Below are positions 6,359 through 13,221 of a DNA stretch of 13,404 bases, one piece after another. The notes beneath the pieces are model-generated. The model did not search any database. It was not told the DNA's origin and saw only the letters and a program-made list of their open reading frames with translations. This DNA comes from Planctomycetota bacterium (GTDB lineage Bacteria > Planctomycetota > Planctomycetia > Pirellulales > Thermoguttaceae), in contig DQVB01000443.1 in NCBI GenBank assembly GCA_015661985.1, positions 1 to 13,404 on the forward strand, given 5' to 3'. Position numbers and translations under genes: made by a program. The first letter of the stretch is position 1. Each line of letters opens with the position of its first letter.

Positions 6359-7975
6359 ATGTCAAAATTTCTGGTCGTCGACGACGAACCGGCCGATTTG
6401 GCCTTGCTCGAACAACTGCTTCGGCGGCAGGGGCACGATGTCGTGACCGCTCGCACGGGCGCCGAGGGGGTCGAGTTGGCCGCTCGCCACTGTCCGGACG
6501 TCGTGCTGTTGGACATCCTGCTGCCCGATCGCAGCGGCCTGGAGGTCTATGGTCAGATCCGCGAGGTGGACGGCAAGGTGCCGATCGTGTTCGTTACGGC
6601 CTCCGGCTCCAGCACCACGGCCATCGAGGCGATGCGGCTCGGGGCCCTGGACTACCTGACCAAGCCGCTCAACGTTGCCGAGGTGAAGCGGGTCATCGAG
6701 CGGGCCCTGGAGGTGCGGCGCATGAGCAGCAGCCCGGTGACGGTCGACCCGCCGCAGTCCGAACCGGAGGACGGCGACGTGATCATCGGCCGTTCCCCGC
6801 CCATGCAGCAGGTCTACAAGGCAATCGGCATGGTGGCCTCACAGGATGTGACGGTGCTGATCCGGGGCGAAAGCGGCACGGGCAAGGAGCTGGTGGCCAG
6901 GGCCTTGTACCAGTTCAGCAAGCGGGCCGAGGGTCCGTTCCTGGCCGTCAACTGCGCCGCCATCCCCGAGACGTTGCTGGAGAGCGAACTGTTCGGGCAC
7001 GAGAAAGGCGCCTTCACCGGCGCCGACAGGCGGCGGATCGGGAAGTTCGAGCAGTGTAACGGGGGGACGCTCTTCCTGGACGAAATCGGCGACATGACGC
7101 CCCTTTTGCAGAGCAAGATCCTGCGCGTGCTGCAGGACCAGCGGTTCGAACGGTTGGGGGGCAACGAGACGATCCAGACCGACGTGCGGGTGATCGCCGC
7201 CACACACCGCGACCTGGAAGCGATGGTGGCCAAGGGGGCATTCCGCGAAGATCTCTACTATCGGCTCAACGGCTATACGATCAGCCTGCCGCCCTTGCGC
7301 GAACGGGGCGACGACCTCCAGCTGCTGGCCGACCATTTCCTCCGTCAAGCCAACCGGGACTTGGGCAAGGACATCCAGGGGATCGCCCCGGAGGCCATGG
7401 AGGCCCTGAGCCGATACCAGTGGCCGGGCAACGTGCGCGAGCTGCAGAATGTGATCCGCCAGGCGGTGCTCAAGACCACCGGGCCCGTGCTGTTGGCGGA
7501 CTTCTTGCCCGAACACATCGTACGCGCGGCGGCTGGGGCGAAGGACGAGCCGTCGCCGGCTGCCGCGTGGCTGGATCATCTGATCGACGAGAAGATGCGC
7601 AGCGGTTCCTGCCGGATCTACGACGAAGTGATCGGACGGGTCGAAGAGCAACTCATCCGCCGCCTTTTGCACCATACCGGCGGGGACAAACTGGAGGCGA
7701 TCAAGCGATTGGGGGCTAACCCCGCCTGTCTTCGCTCCAGCGCCGCGCTGGACCTGTTGGATCCGGGCGGCGCTGCGGCACAGCTGGCCGAATTGATCCG
7801 ACCCGGGATGACTATGGAGAGGATCGAGAAGGAGGCCATTCGCCGCGCGCTGGTGCAGACCGGCGGGCGGCGCACAGAAGCCGCGCAGATCTTGGGGCTG
7901 AGCGTGCGCACCTTGCAGCGCAAGATCAAAGAGTATGAACTGGAAGATGTCGGCCGCGATCCAAGCGGGCAATAG
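6359..7975 (+). CDS. NtrC-family sigma-54-dependent response regulator
   Basis: A 538-residue activator. The receiver domain (about 1-118) has D8-D9, phospho-Asp D52, T80 and K102. The AAA+ domain (about 142-375) has Walker A GESGTGKE at 170-177, the sigma-54-contacting GAFTGA loop at 217-222 and Walker B with D241-E242. The C-terminus is unusual. A degenerate Fis-like unit (about 420-466, TGGDKLEAIKRLG) precedes a canonical Fis helix-turn-helix (about 483-527, TEAAQILGLSVRTLQRKIKE). When phosphorylated, such proteins form a ring that opens sigma-54 promoters by ATP hydrolysis. ATG 6359 was chosen because the receiver begins there; the frame is open upstream to 5849, but that part lies opposite the kinase gene and its leader. 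No clear Shine-Dalgarno precedes the ATG. It is divergent from the hybrid kinase, its likely phosphodonor. Confidence 0.97.
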   Translation: MSKFLVVDDEPADLALLEQLLRRQGHDVVTARTGAEGVELAARHCPDVVLLDILLPDRSGLEVYGQIREVDGKVPIVFVTASGSSTTAIEAMRLGALDYLTKPLNVAEVKRVIERALEVRRMSSSPVTVDPPQSEPEDGDVIIGRSPPMQQVYKAIGMVASQDVTVLIRGESGTGKELVARALYQFSKRAEGPFLAVNCAAIPETLLESELFGHEKGAFTGADRRRIGKFEQCNGGTLFLDEIGDMTPLLQSKILRVLQDQRFERLGGNETIQTDVRVIAATHRDLEAMVAKGAFREDLYYRLNGYTISLPPLRERGDDLQLLADHFLRQANRDLGKDIQGIAPEAMEALSRYQWPGNVRELQNVIRQAVLKTTGPVLLADFLPEHIVRAAAGAKDEPSPAAAWLDHLIDEKMRSGSCRIYDEVIGRVEEQLIRRLLHHTGGDKLEAIKRLGANPACLRSSAALDLLDPGGAAAQLAELIRPGMTMERIEKEAIRRALVQTGGRRTEAAQILGLSVRTLQRKIKEYELEDVGRDPSGQ

Positions 7976-8029
7976 CCTGCACACGCCGCGGTGGTCTTCA
8001 ACGGCCGGCCTGGCGACTCGAAAACTCGC

Positions 8030-8037
8030 AGGAGGAG
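8030..8037 (+). promoter_or_regulatory. Strong ribosome binding site of the Gfo/Idh/MocA gene
   Basis: AGGAGGAG, with the GGAGG core 7 bases before ATG 8043, is the best ribosome binding site in the window and fixes the start. The open frame extends upstream to 7935 only by overlapping the regulator gene. Confidence 0.75.
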
Positions 8038-8042
8038 AGCCC

Positions 8043-9482
8043 ATGAATGATGCCAAACCTTCCTCAGCCCGCAAAGCCAGGCAAACGACCGGTCGCACCA
8101 CGCGGCGCCGATTCCTGGGAAGCGGAGCGGCTGCGGCTGCGGCGCTGTTCGTGCCGCGACATGTCCTGGGCGGCGCCGGGCAAGCGGCCCCGAACGACAA
8201 GACCACGTTGGCCGCCATCGGCACCGGCGGGCAAGGGATCCAGAACGTGGCCACGTTCATGAAGTTCGACGAAATCCAGGTGGTGGCCGTCTGCGACGTG
8301 GAGCGTCAGACGGACCGGTACCTGTCGTGGAACTGGGCCCAGGGCAAACAAGAGCGCGTGGCCGGGCGCGAACCGGCGCGCCAAGCGGTCGATGCCCACT
8401 ACGCCCAGCACCGGCGATCGGGCAAGTACCAGGCCTGTCGGGCCTATGCCGATTTCCGGGAACTGCTGGCCAACGAAGACGTGGATGCCGTGATGGTGGC
8501 CACACCGGATCACACCCATGCCGCTGTGACCATGGCGGCCTTGAAGCGGGGCAAACATGTCTATTGCGAAAAGCCCTTGACCTGGTCGGTCTACGAGGCC
8601 CGTCAGGTGACCGAGGCGGCGAGGAAGGCGGGCGTGGCCACCCAGTTGGGCAACCAGGGCCAGGCTTCGGAAGAGGCCCGGTTGGTGTGCGAAATGATCT
8701 GGGACGGGGCCATCGGCCCGGTGCGCGAAGTGCGGGTCTGGTGCCCGGCCCGTTTTTGGAGGTTCCCGCCCTGGGAAGGCCGTCCCCCGGAGACGCCCCC
8801 GGTGCCCGAGGGCCTGGAATGGGACTTGTGGTTGGGCCCCGCCCCCGAGCGGCCCTACCATCCGGCGTACCATCCGTGGCTGTGGCGCAACTGGTGGGAT
8901 TTCGGCACCGGGCTGTTGGGCGATCTGGGCTGCCACAAACTTTCCACGGTCTTCAAGGCCTTGAAACTGGGCCATCCGACCAGCGTGGAGGCCAGCTCCA
9001 CGAAGCTGAACCCGGAAACGTACCCGCTGGGAGTGATCGCCCGCTTCGAGTTCCCCGCGCGGGGCGATATGCCGCCGTTGCGGCTCACCTGGTACGACGG
9101 CGGTCTGCGGCCCCCCACGCCCCCGCAGTTGGAGCCGGGCCGCCGGTTGGCCGATGTGACGTACCTGGGCGACGACGGCGTGCTGATGGGCCACCGGCTC
9201 GTGCCCGAATCGGCCATGCGGCGCTACGGGCGTCCGCCCCGTCGGCTGCCCCGTTCGCCAGGCCACTATCGCGAATGGGTCGATGCCTGCCGGGGCGGCC
9301 CGCCGGCGGGGTCCAACTTCGTCGAACACGGCGGGCTGCTGACCGAGGTGTGTCTGCTGGGCAACGTGGCTGTGCGTGCCCAGAAGAAGCTCCTCTGGGA
9401 CGGGCCCAACCTGAAAGTGACCAACGACCAGGGGGCCAACCAGCTCCTGCACCGGACCTATCGGGAAGGCTGGGTCCTGTGA
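8043..9482 (+). CDS. Tat-exported Gfo/Idh/MocA-family oxidoreductase
   Basis: A 479-residue protein with a twin-arginine signal (TTRRRFLG at 19-26, then an Ala-rich hydrophobic stretch to about 37), so it is probably exported folded with its cofactor. The Rossmann domain begins at about 55 with GTGGQG (60-65) and carries the family hallmark CEKPLTW, with the EKP catalytic lysine at 177. The C-terminal alpha/beta domain includes GDLGCHKL (293-300), whose Asp/His positions are typical of the active site. Members use NAD(P) to oxidise or reduce sugars and related compounds, and exported versions are common in planctomycetes. The substrate is unknown. It starts 67 bases after the regulator gene on the same strand with no terminator seen between, so read-through is likely. 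Confidence 0.95.
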   Translation: MNDAKPSSARKARQTTGRTTRRRFLGSGAAAAAALFVPRHVLGGAGQAAPNDKTTLAAIGTGGQGIQNVATFMKFDEIQVVAVCDVERQTDRYLSWNWAQGKQERVAGREPARQAVDAHYAQHRRSGKYQACRAYADFRELLANEDVDAVMVATPDHTHAAVTMAALKRGKHVYCEKPLTWSVYEARQVTEAARKAGVATQLGNQGQASEEARLVCEMIWDGAIGPVREVRVWCPARFWRFPPWEGRPPETPPVPEGLEWDLWLGPAPERPYHPAYHPWLWRNWWDFGTGLLGDLGCHKLSTVFKALKLGHPTSVEASSTKLNPETYPLGVIARFEFPARGDMPPLRLTWYDGGLRPPTPPQLEPGRRLADVTYLGDDGVLMGHRLVPESAMRRYGRPPRRLPRSPGHYREWVDACRGGPPAGSNFVEHGGLLTEVCLLGNVAVRAQKKLLWDGPNLKVTNDQGANQLLHRTYREGWVL

Positions 9483-9520
9483 GTCGGCCCATACGCTCGC
9501 CTGAAGCGAATACGAGCAAC

Positions 9521-9571
9521 ATGACGGCCATCCTGGGCATCTCAGCGCACTATCACGATGCGGCCGCCGCC
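9521..9571 (+). pseudogene. Remnant of a carbamoyltransferase (NodU/CmcH family) start
   Basis: ATG at 9521 opens a frame reading MTAILGISAHYHDAAAA, which matches the very conserved N-terminus of NodU/CmcH-type carbamoyltransferases, usually MTAILGISAxYHDSAAA. After codon 17 the similarity stops abruptly: the next bases are the end of the opposite-strand methyltransferase gene, whose TAG stop begins two bases further on. The remaining roughly 550 or more codons of the family are absent from the window. This looks like a deletion or rearrangement scar, or a join made during assembly. A 17-codon match is short, but the motif is very specific and sits exactly at an ATG. Confidence 0.6.
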
Positions 9572-9572
9572 C

Positions 9573-10817
9573 CTAGCCTGGAAAGGCTTGGCCGAATTCC
9601 AGCACCGCGTCGAACATGGCGATCACGTTCTCCGGCGGCACGTCGGCCAGGATGTTGTGCACCTGCTGGAACACAAACCCGCCGCCTGGTGCGAGAATGG
9701 CCAACTGGCGCTGCACATGCCGTCGCACCTCCTGGGGTGTACCGCGAGAAAGCACATGATGGGTGTCACAGCCGCCGCCCCAAAGGGTGATGCGATCCCC
9801 GAAATCCTGCTTCAATCCTTGCGCGTCCATCCCCACGCAGGAGATCTGCACGGGATTGATGGCATCCACGTCGGCTTCGATCAGATCGTCCAGCAGGGGG
9901 CGTACACCGCCACAGCAATGCAGCTGCACCTTCACGTCAGCCAACTCCTTGGCGCGGCGGAACATTCGCGCATGGCGCGGCTTGAAGAACTCCCGGTACA
10001 TGGCCGGCGAGATCTGGGGGCCCGACTGCATACCCAGATCGTCGCCGAAGAGGATGATGTCGATGTACGGGCCCACGGCACCCAGGAACCGCTCCAGATC
10101 GGCTAGATGAATCTCCACAAGCCGCTCCAGGAAGTCATGAACCCGTGCTGGCTCGGCGGCCAAGAGCATGAGGAACCTGTCGTTGCGCCACAAAAATTGG
10201 CCCATCTCCAACAGGTTCCCGCCGAACAGACCGATGACGGCCCGCTCGGTCCGCCCGCGTAGCCGCCGGGCGCCTTCGGCCAGCCTGCGCGGGCCGTCTT
10301 CGCCTGCCACCAGCGGCCCAGGAGGCGATTGGATCGCACACCACATGTTCTCCTGGATGGCCTCCGGCAGACGATCCAGGTCGTCGTCTTCCAGGAAAGG
10401 CCAGTAGCACTGCTCAAAGTAGAGCGCTCCGTCCGGCATCCGGGCCAAAACATGCCCACTGGCCGAGCGGATGACCCATTGGCCTCCCTGACGCTCCGGC
10501 GCCACCCACACGGGCAGCTGGCAGGGCGTGCCGTCCGGCAAGGTCCAGTCGCACCAGTACTCGTCTTCCAAAGCAAAACCGCGGCCCAGCTCTATGGTGT
10601 CCACGCCGAACCGTTCCAGGACGTCTTCGTCGATGATGGCCAGCTGCTGGATCGGGTCGTACACACGGATGGGCCTTTCCTCCAGCCCCAATGCCCGACG
10701 CAACCTGGCGTAGGCAATAGCCGCAATCCCGCTGGACCGGTGACCGCCGAAATCGATCGGCACGCGATCCGGCGGGCGATGTTCCAACGCCGTCAGCACT
10801 CGTTCCCGAGACGTCAC
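9573..10817 (-). CDS. UroD-family methyltransferase (MtaA/CmuA-like)
   Basis: A 414-residue protein of the uroporphyrinogen decarboxylase superfamily. It opens with MTSRERVLTALEHRPPDRVPIDFGG, typical of the methylcobamide:thiol methyltransferase branch rather than true HemE. The zinc ligands of that branch are visible as an H-x-C pair (H300, C302 in LHCCGG) and a distant cysteine (C350 in GGGCDTHH). Known relatives move a methyl group between a corrinoid protein and a thiol or folate; no corrinoid-binding protein lies in the window. There is no signal peptide, so it is cytoplasmic. GTG at 10817 is chosen because GAGG lies 7 bases upstream and the conserved MTSRERV opening starts there; the adjacent GTG at 10820 is an alternative, and an extension to 10934 is arginine-rich and unlike the family. 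It lies downstream of the polyol dehydrogenase, separated by a hairpin. Confidence 0.92.
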   Translation of the reverse strand: MTSRERVLTALEHRPPDRVPIDFGGHRSSGIAAIAYARLRRALGLEERPIRVYDPIQQLAIIDEDVLERFGVDTIELGRGFALEDEYWCDWTLPDGTPCQLPVWVAPERQGGQWVIRSASGHVLARMPDGALYFEQCYWPFLEDDDLDRLPEAIQENMWCAIQSPPGPLVAGEDGPRRLAEGARRLRGRTERAVIGLFGGNLLEMGQFLWRNDRFLMLLAAEPARVHDFLERLVEIHLADLERFLGAVGPYIDIILFGDDLGMQSGPQISPAMYREFFKPRHARMFRRAKELADVKVQLHCCGGVRPLLDDLIEADVDAINPVQISCVGMDAQGLKQDFGDRITLWGGGCDTHHVLSRGTPQEVRRHVQRQLAILAPGGGFVFQQVHNILADVPPENVIAMFDAVLEFGQAFPG

Positions 10818-10824
10818 CACCCCA

Positions 10825-10828
10825 CCTC
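10825..10828 (-). promoter_or_regulatory. Ribosome binding site of the UroD-family gene
   Basis: GAGG on the minus strand, 7 bases before GTG 10817. This spacing favours the second of two consecutive GTG codons. Confidence 0.5.
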
Positions 10829-10902
10829 GCTTTCGTCCTTCTGTGGCGGTCACCCCGACCCGATCTGCGCGGCACAAGCTCTGTTCGCACCACCGGCTCA
10901 AA

Positions 10903-10929
10903 GGGGCCAGGACGCACCGGCGTGGCCCC
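10903..10929 (-). terminator. GC-rich hairpin directly after the polyol dehydrogenase stop
   Basis: On the minus strand, one base after the TGA, GGGGCCA pairs with TGGCCCC (7 bp). The 13-base loop contains a further ACGC/GCGT pairing. The stem is followed by TTT and then GAG, so it is a strong stem with a short T tract. It may end or attenuate transcription before the methyltransferase gene on the same strand. Confidence 0.5.
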
Positions 10930-10930
10930 C

Positions 10931-11992
10931 TCACCCACCACGCTGGCTCGGCCCCTCCACCGACAAATCCAACACCGCTTTGATCACCCCGTCCCGGTAG
11001 CCCGCCACCAGCTCAAAGGCTTCTCCGATCCGATCCAAAGCAAACCGGTGGGTCAACAGAGGAGTCGGATCGATGCGGCCCTGCTCAACCAGCGATATCG
11101 CCGGCCCCACACATCCCCTCTGGCGACGGCAGGCCTTGAACGTCAACTCCTTCACCCGCATCTTGTGGGTATCAAAGGACACCTGAACCGTCGGCGGGAT
11201 ACCCACAATGACCAGGGTCCCGCCAGGTGTCAAGAGCTCCTGAGCCTGATCCATGCACGCCGGATCGCCCGAGCATTCGAACACTACATCCAGGCCCTCA
11301 GGCTCCCGGGCAAGAATCACCTCGACCACGTCTTCCGATCGGGGATTGCCCGTCCAATGGGCACCACAGCGGCGCGCCACTTCCAGGCGGCGGTCGATCA
11401 GGTCCGTGGCATAACAGCACTGCGCGCCGGCAGCCGCGGCACACAAAAGCACGCTCAGCCCGATGGGGCCAGTCCCCAAGACGGCCAACTTGCTGCGCTG
11501 ACCCACCTGCCCTAGCTGCATGGCATACAAGCCGATCGACAACGGTTCGGCTAACGCCCCGATATCCAACGACAGCGAATCAGGCAGCCGAAAACAATTC
11601 TCGGCAGGCAACACGTAGTAGTCCACCGCGGCCCCGGGGGCCTGTCCGGGAACACCCATGAACTGGATGTTTCGGCACGTGTTGACCCGGCCCGCGCGAC
11701 ACTGATCGCAATGACCGCAAACGATGGCCGGATCGATGGCCACCCGATCGCCCGGCCTCAAATGTGTCACTGCAGGAGATACCTGAAGCACCGTCCCTGA
11801 ACATTCGTGCCCTACCGTGGCCGGATACTCGACCACTTGGTTCCCGATCCGGCCATGGAGATAGTAGTGCACGTCCGACCCACACACACCTACCCGATCC
11901 ATCCGCACCAGTACGCCGTCGCTTGGTTTTTCAGGCGCCGCGACCTCACAGAGCTCCAACTGCCTGATACCGGTCAAATACGCGATCCTCAT
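10931..11992 (-). CDS. Zinc-dependent polyol (sorbitol-type) dehydrogenase
   Basis: A 353-residue medium-chain zinc dehydrogenase. The catalytic zinc site is C37 (GVCGSD), H62-E63 (GHE) and E149 (LAEPLS). The structural zinc site is C92, C95, C98 and C106. The nucleotide fold has GTGPIG at 173-178, and D197 at the end of the next strand favours NAD+. The stretch GVCGSDVHYYLHGRIG is close to sorbitol, L-iditol and xylitol dehydrogenases, so oxidation of a polyol to a ketose is the best guess; threonine dehydrogenase-like activity is less likely. Start ATG 11992 has GGAG 8 bases upstream; the frame is open to 12094, but the family N-terminus begins at MRIAYL. It is cytoplasmic. Its neighbours on the strand are a UroD-family methyltransferase downstream and a small membrane protein upstream. 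Confidence 0.95.
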   Translation of the reverse strand: MRIAYLTGIRQLELCEVAAPEKPSDGVLVRMDRVGVCGSDVHYYLHGRIGNQVVEYPATVGHECSGTVLQVSPAVTHLRPGDRVAIDPAIVCGHCDQCRAGRVNTCRNIQFMGVPGQAPGAAVDYYVLPAENCFRLPDSLSLDIGALAEPLSIGLYAMQLGQVGQRSKLAVLGTGPIGLSVLLCAAAAGAQCCYATDLIDRRLEVARRCGAHWTGNPRSEDVVEVILAREPEGLDVVFECSGDPACMDQAQELLTPGGTLVIVGIPPTVQVSFDTHKMRVKELTFKACRRQRGCVGPAISLVEQGRIDPTPLLTHRFALDRIGEAFELVAGYRDGVIKAVLDLSVEGPSQRGG

Positions 11993-12147
11993 CGAACTGC
12001 TCCATCGCGCCTCAGCAAGGTGCCCGCAAATGCGGAGATCATCAGCGCCAGCCAGCAGAACAAAACGCGTCGCCGGCATCAAGCGGTCCGCCACTGCCGC
12101 CGAATTCGCCCTCCCGCCGTGTGACGACGATCAATCAGCGACCCCGC

Positions 12148-12171
12148 GCCAAGGAGGCTAATCCTCCTGGC
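12148..12171 (-). terminator. Hairpin overlapping the stop of the small membrane protein gene
   Basis: GCCAGGAGG pairs with CCTCCTTGGC (one bulged base) around a five-base loop that contains the TAG stop on the minus strand. No T tract follows, so it may act as an mRNA end or processing structure rather than a classical terminator. Confidence 0.35.
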
Positions 12172-12402
12172 CCCCCGTGCGCTCGCCCTGGTTGTCGCTT
12201 TGATCGGCCAGCCAATTGACGCCTTGGGCCATGACCAGAGAGACCAAATCCACGGTCCAGACCAGGGCCAAGGCGAACCCAATCCAGCGAAGGGCCGACG
12301 CCCCCCCGGGTCGCCCATCGCGGCCAAAAGGGCAGCGGCACCCAGGACCACTGTCAACGCCATGGGCATCATAAGCCCCAAAGCGGTCATAAAGAACAGC
12401 AT
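12158..12402 (-). pseudogene. Small two-helix membrane protein, frame broken in a G7 tract
   Basis: From ATG 12402 the frame encodes MLFFMTALGLMMPMALTVVL and an Ala-rich continuation, a clear transmembrane helix (about 1-30). At a run of seven G (12301-12307) the sensible frame moves. Beyond it another frame reads ALRWIGFALALVWTVDLVSL, a second membrane helix, and a polar tail ending SDNQGERTGGQED before TAG at 12158-12160. One more G would join the halves into an 81-residue protein. As given, the first frame instead runs on into Trp/Arg-rich sequence. An indel in a homopolymer is a classic sequencing error, but true decay or slippage is possible. The family is not recognised. The frame is also open upstream of the ATG (RRLPVSKIGEARKDSVSRR), so a longer basic N-terminus cannot be excluded. 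A sigma-70-like promoter lies about 50 bases upstream. Confidence 0.55.
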
Positions 12403-12451
12403 TCGTTGGGGGGGCGGCCTGCGGCTCACGCTATCTTTCCTGGCTTCGCCA

Positions 12452-12480
12452 ATTTTGCTGACCGGCAATCTCCGTGTCAA
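12452..12480 (-). promoter_or_regulatory. Sigma-70-like promoter for the small membrane protein
   Basis: On the minus strand a perfect TTGACA (12475-12480), a 17-base spacer and CAAAAT (12452-12457; 4 of 6 to consensus). The predicted start near 12445 is about 43 bases before ATG 12402. If correct, translation begins at 12402 or a nearby downstream codon, not in the upstream open frame. Confidence 0.5.
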
Positions 12481-12533
12481 GAAGTCGGTTTCCTGGTAAC
12501 AACCTGGGAGCCATGCAAGCCGCCGCTCTGTTT

Positions 12534-12605
12534 GTAGTACCGCCCTGAGGCGGAATGGGGGGACGGCAAACGGGGGACGATCATTCCGCCTCAGGGCGGG
12601 ACTAC
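12534..12605. repeat. Inverted pair of REP-like elements with GTAG heads
   Basis: Two 24-base arms (12534-12557 and 12582-12605) are inverted copies with one mismatch, separated by 24 bases. Each arm begins, reading inward, with GTAG, followed after two bases by CCGCC-CTGA-GGCGG, which is itself a hairpin, and ends GAATG. A GTAG head plus a GC-rich palindrome, arranged as an inverted pair, is the layout of REP/BIME elements moved by RAYT transposases. No such transposase is in the window. Confidence 0.75.
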
Positions 12606-13221
12606 GGACGAACCGCTTCCGCCGCCCGTCACCCGGAAAGGGGCCAAAATGAACCAAGCCCGCGTCGGCCACGGGCGCCCCTCTCTTTTTCAGCGTTTTT
12701 CGTCGATCGGCGATCTCCCTTGGGCCTTTTCCAGCCTCCCGGGCGGACCCCGGTTGCGGCTGGCAACGTTGCCAACAGGTGCGGCGCGCTCCCATCCCGC
12801 GTGCCGCTGTCGGTCGCCGGTGATTGGGGTGCCCTATCCGTTGGCGGCCCTGCGGCATGGGCCGGCCGTTCACATCCAACCCTGGCGAAGGTCTTCAGCG
12901 CGCTTTCCCCTGCGATCGGACGCACCCCAGCGCTGCCGCCAGTCACTGCTTCGTTCGCTCGCGACCACATGGCCACGTTCTGTGTTTTGCGCGGCTTGTG
13001 ATCCGGGATATCATAGGGCAGTATCCATCCAGCCCCCATCGGGCGGGAAATGATCCCGTCGGTCATCGGTTGTAGGCCGGGGCAAGGTCGCCGCGGAAGA
13101 CGGCGGGTCTGTGCAGAGTGGCTTGTGCGGCCAACGGCTGTTTCCTGGCCCGCTGAGTTCCCCGCGGCGCTCCCGGCCCGCCAACCGGACCGAAGACAGA
13201 ATCATCGGAACCAGACATGTC
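12606..13221. other. Non-coding stretch between repeats
   Basis: About 616 bases with no supported gene. Open frames on both strands are Arg/Pro/Ser-rich, lack ribosome binding sites and resemble no family. No tRNA or small RNA could be identified by eye. Confidence 0.5.

Noticed and set aside
12403..12879. Long N-terminal extension of the small membrane protein
   Set aside because: The upstream open frame crosses the REP-like inverted repeat and a TTGACA promoter and is rich in Arg/Pro; protein-like hydrophobic sequence begins at ATG 12402.
12629..13066. Minus-strand open frame of 145 codons
   Set aside because: Low-complexity Arg/Gly/Pro-rich product, no ribosome binding site, no recognisable motif, and located in a repeat-rich gap.
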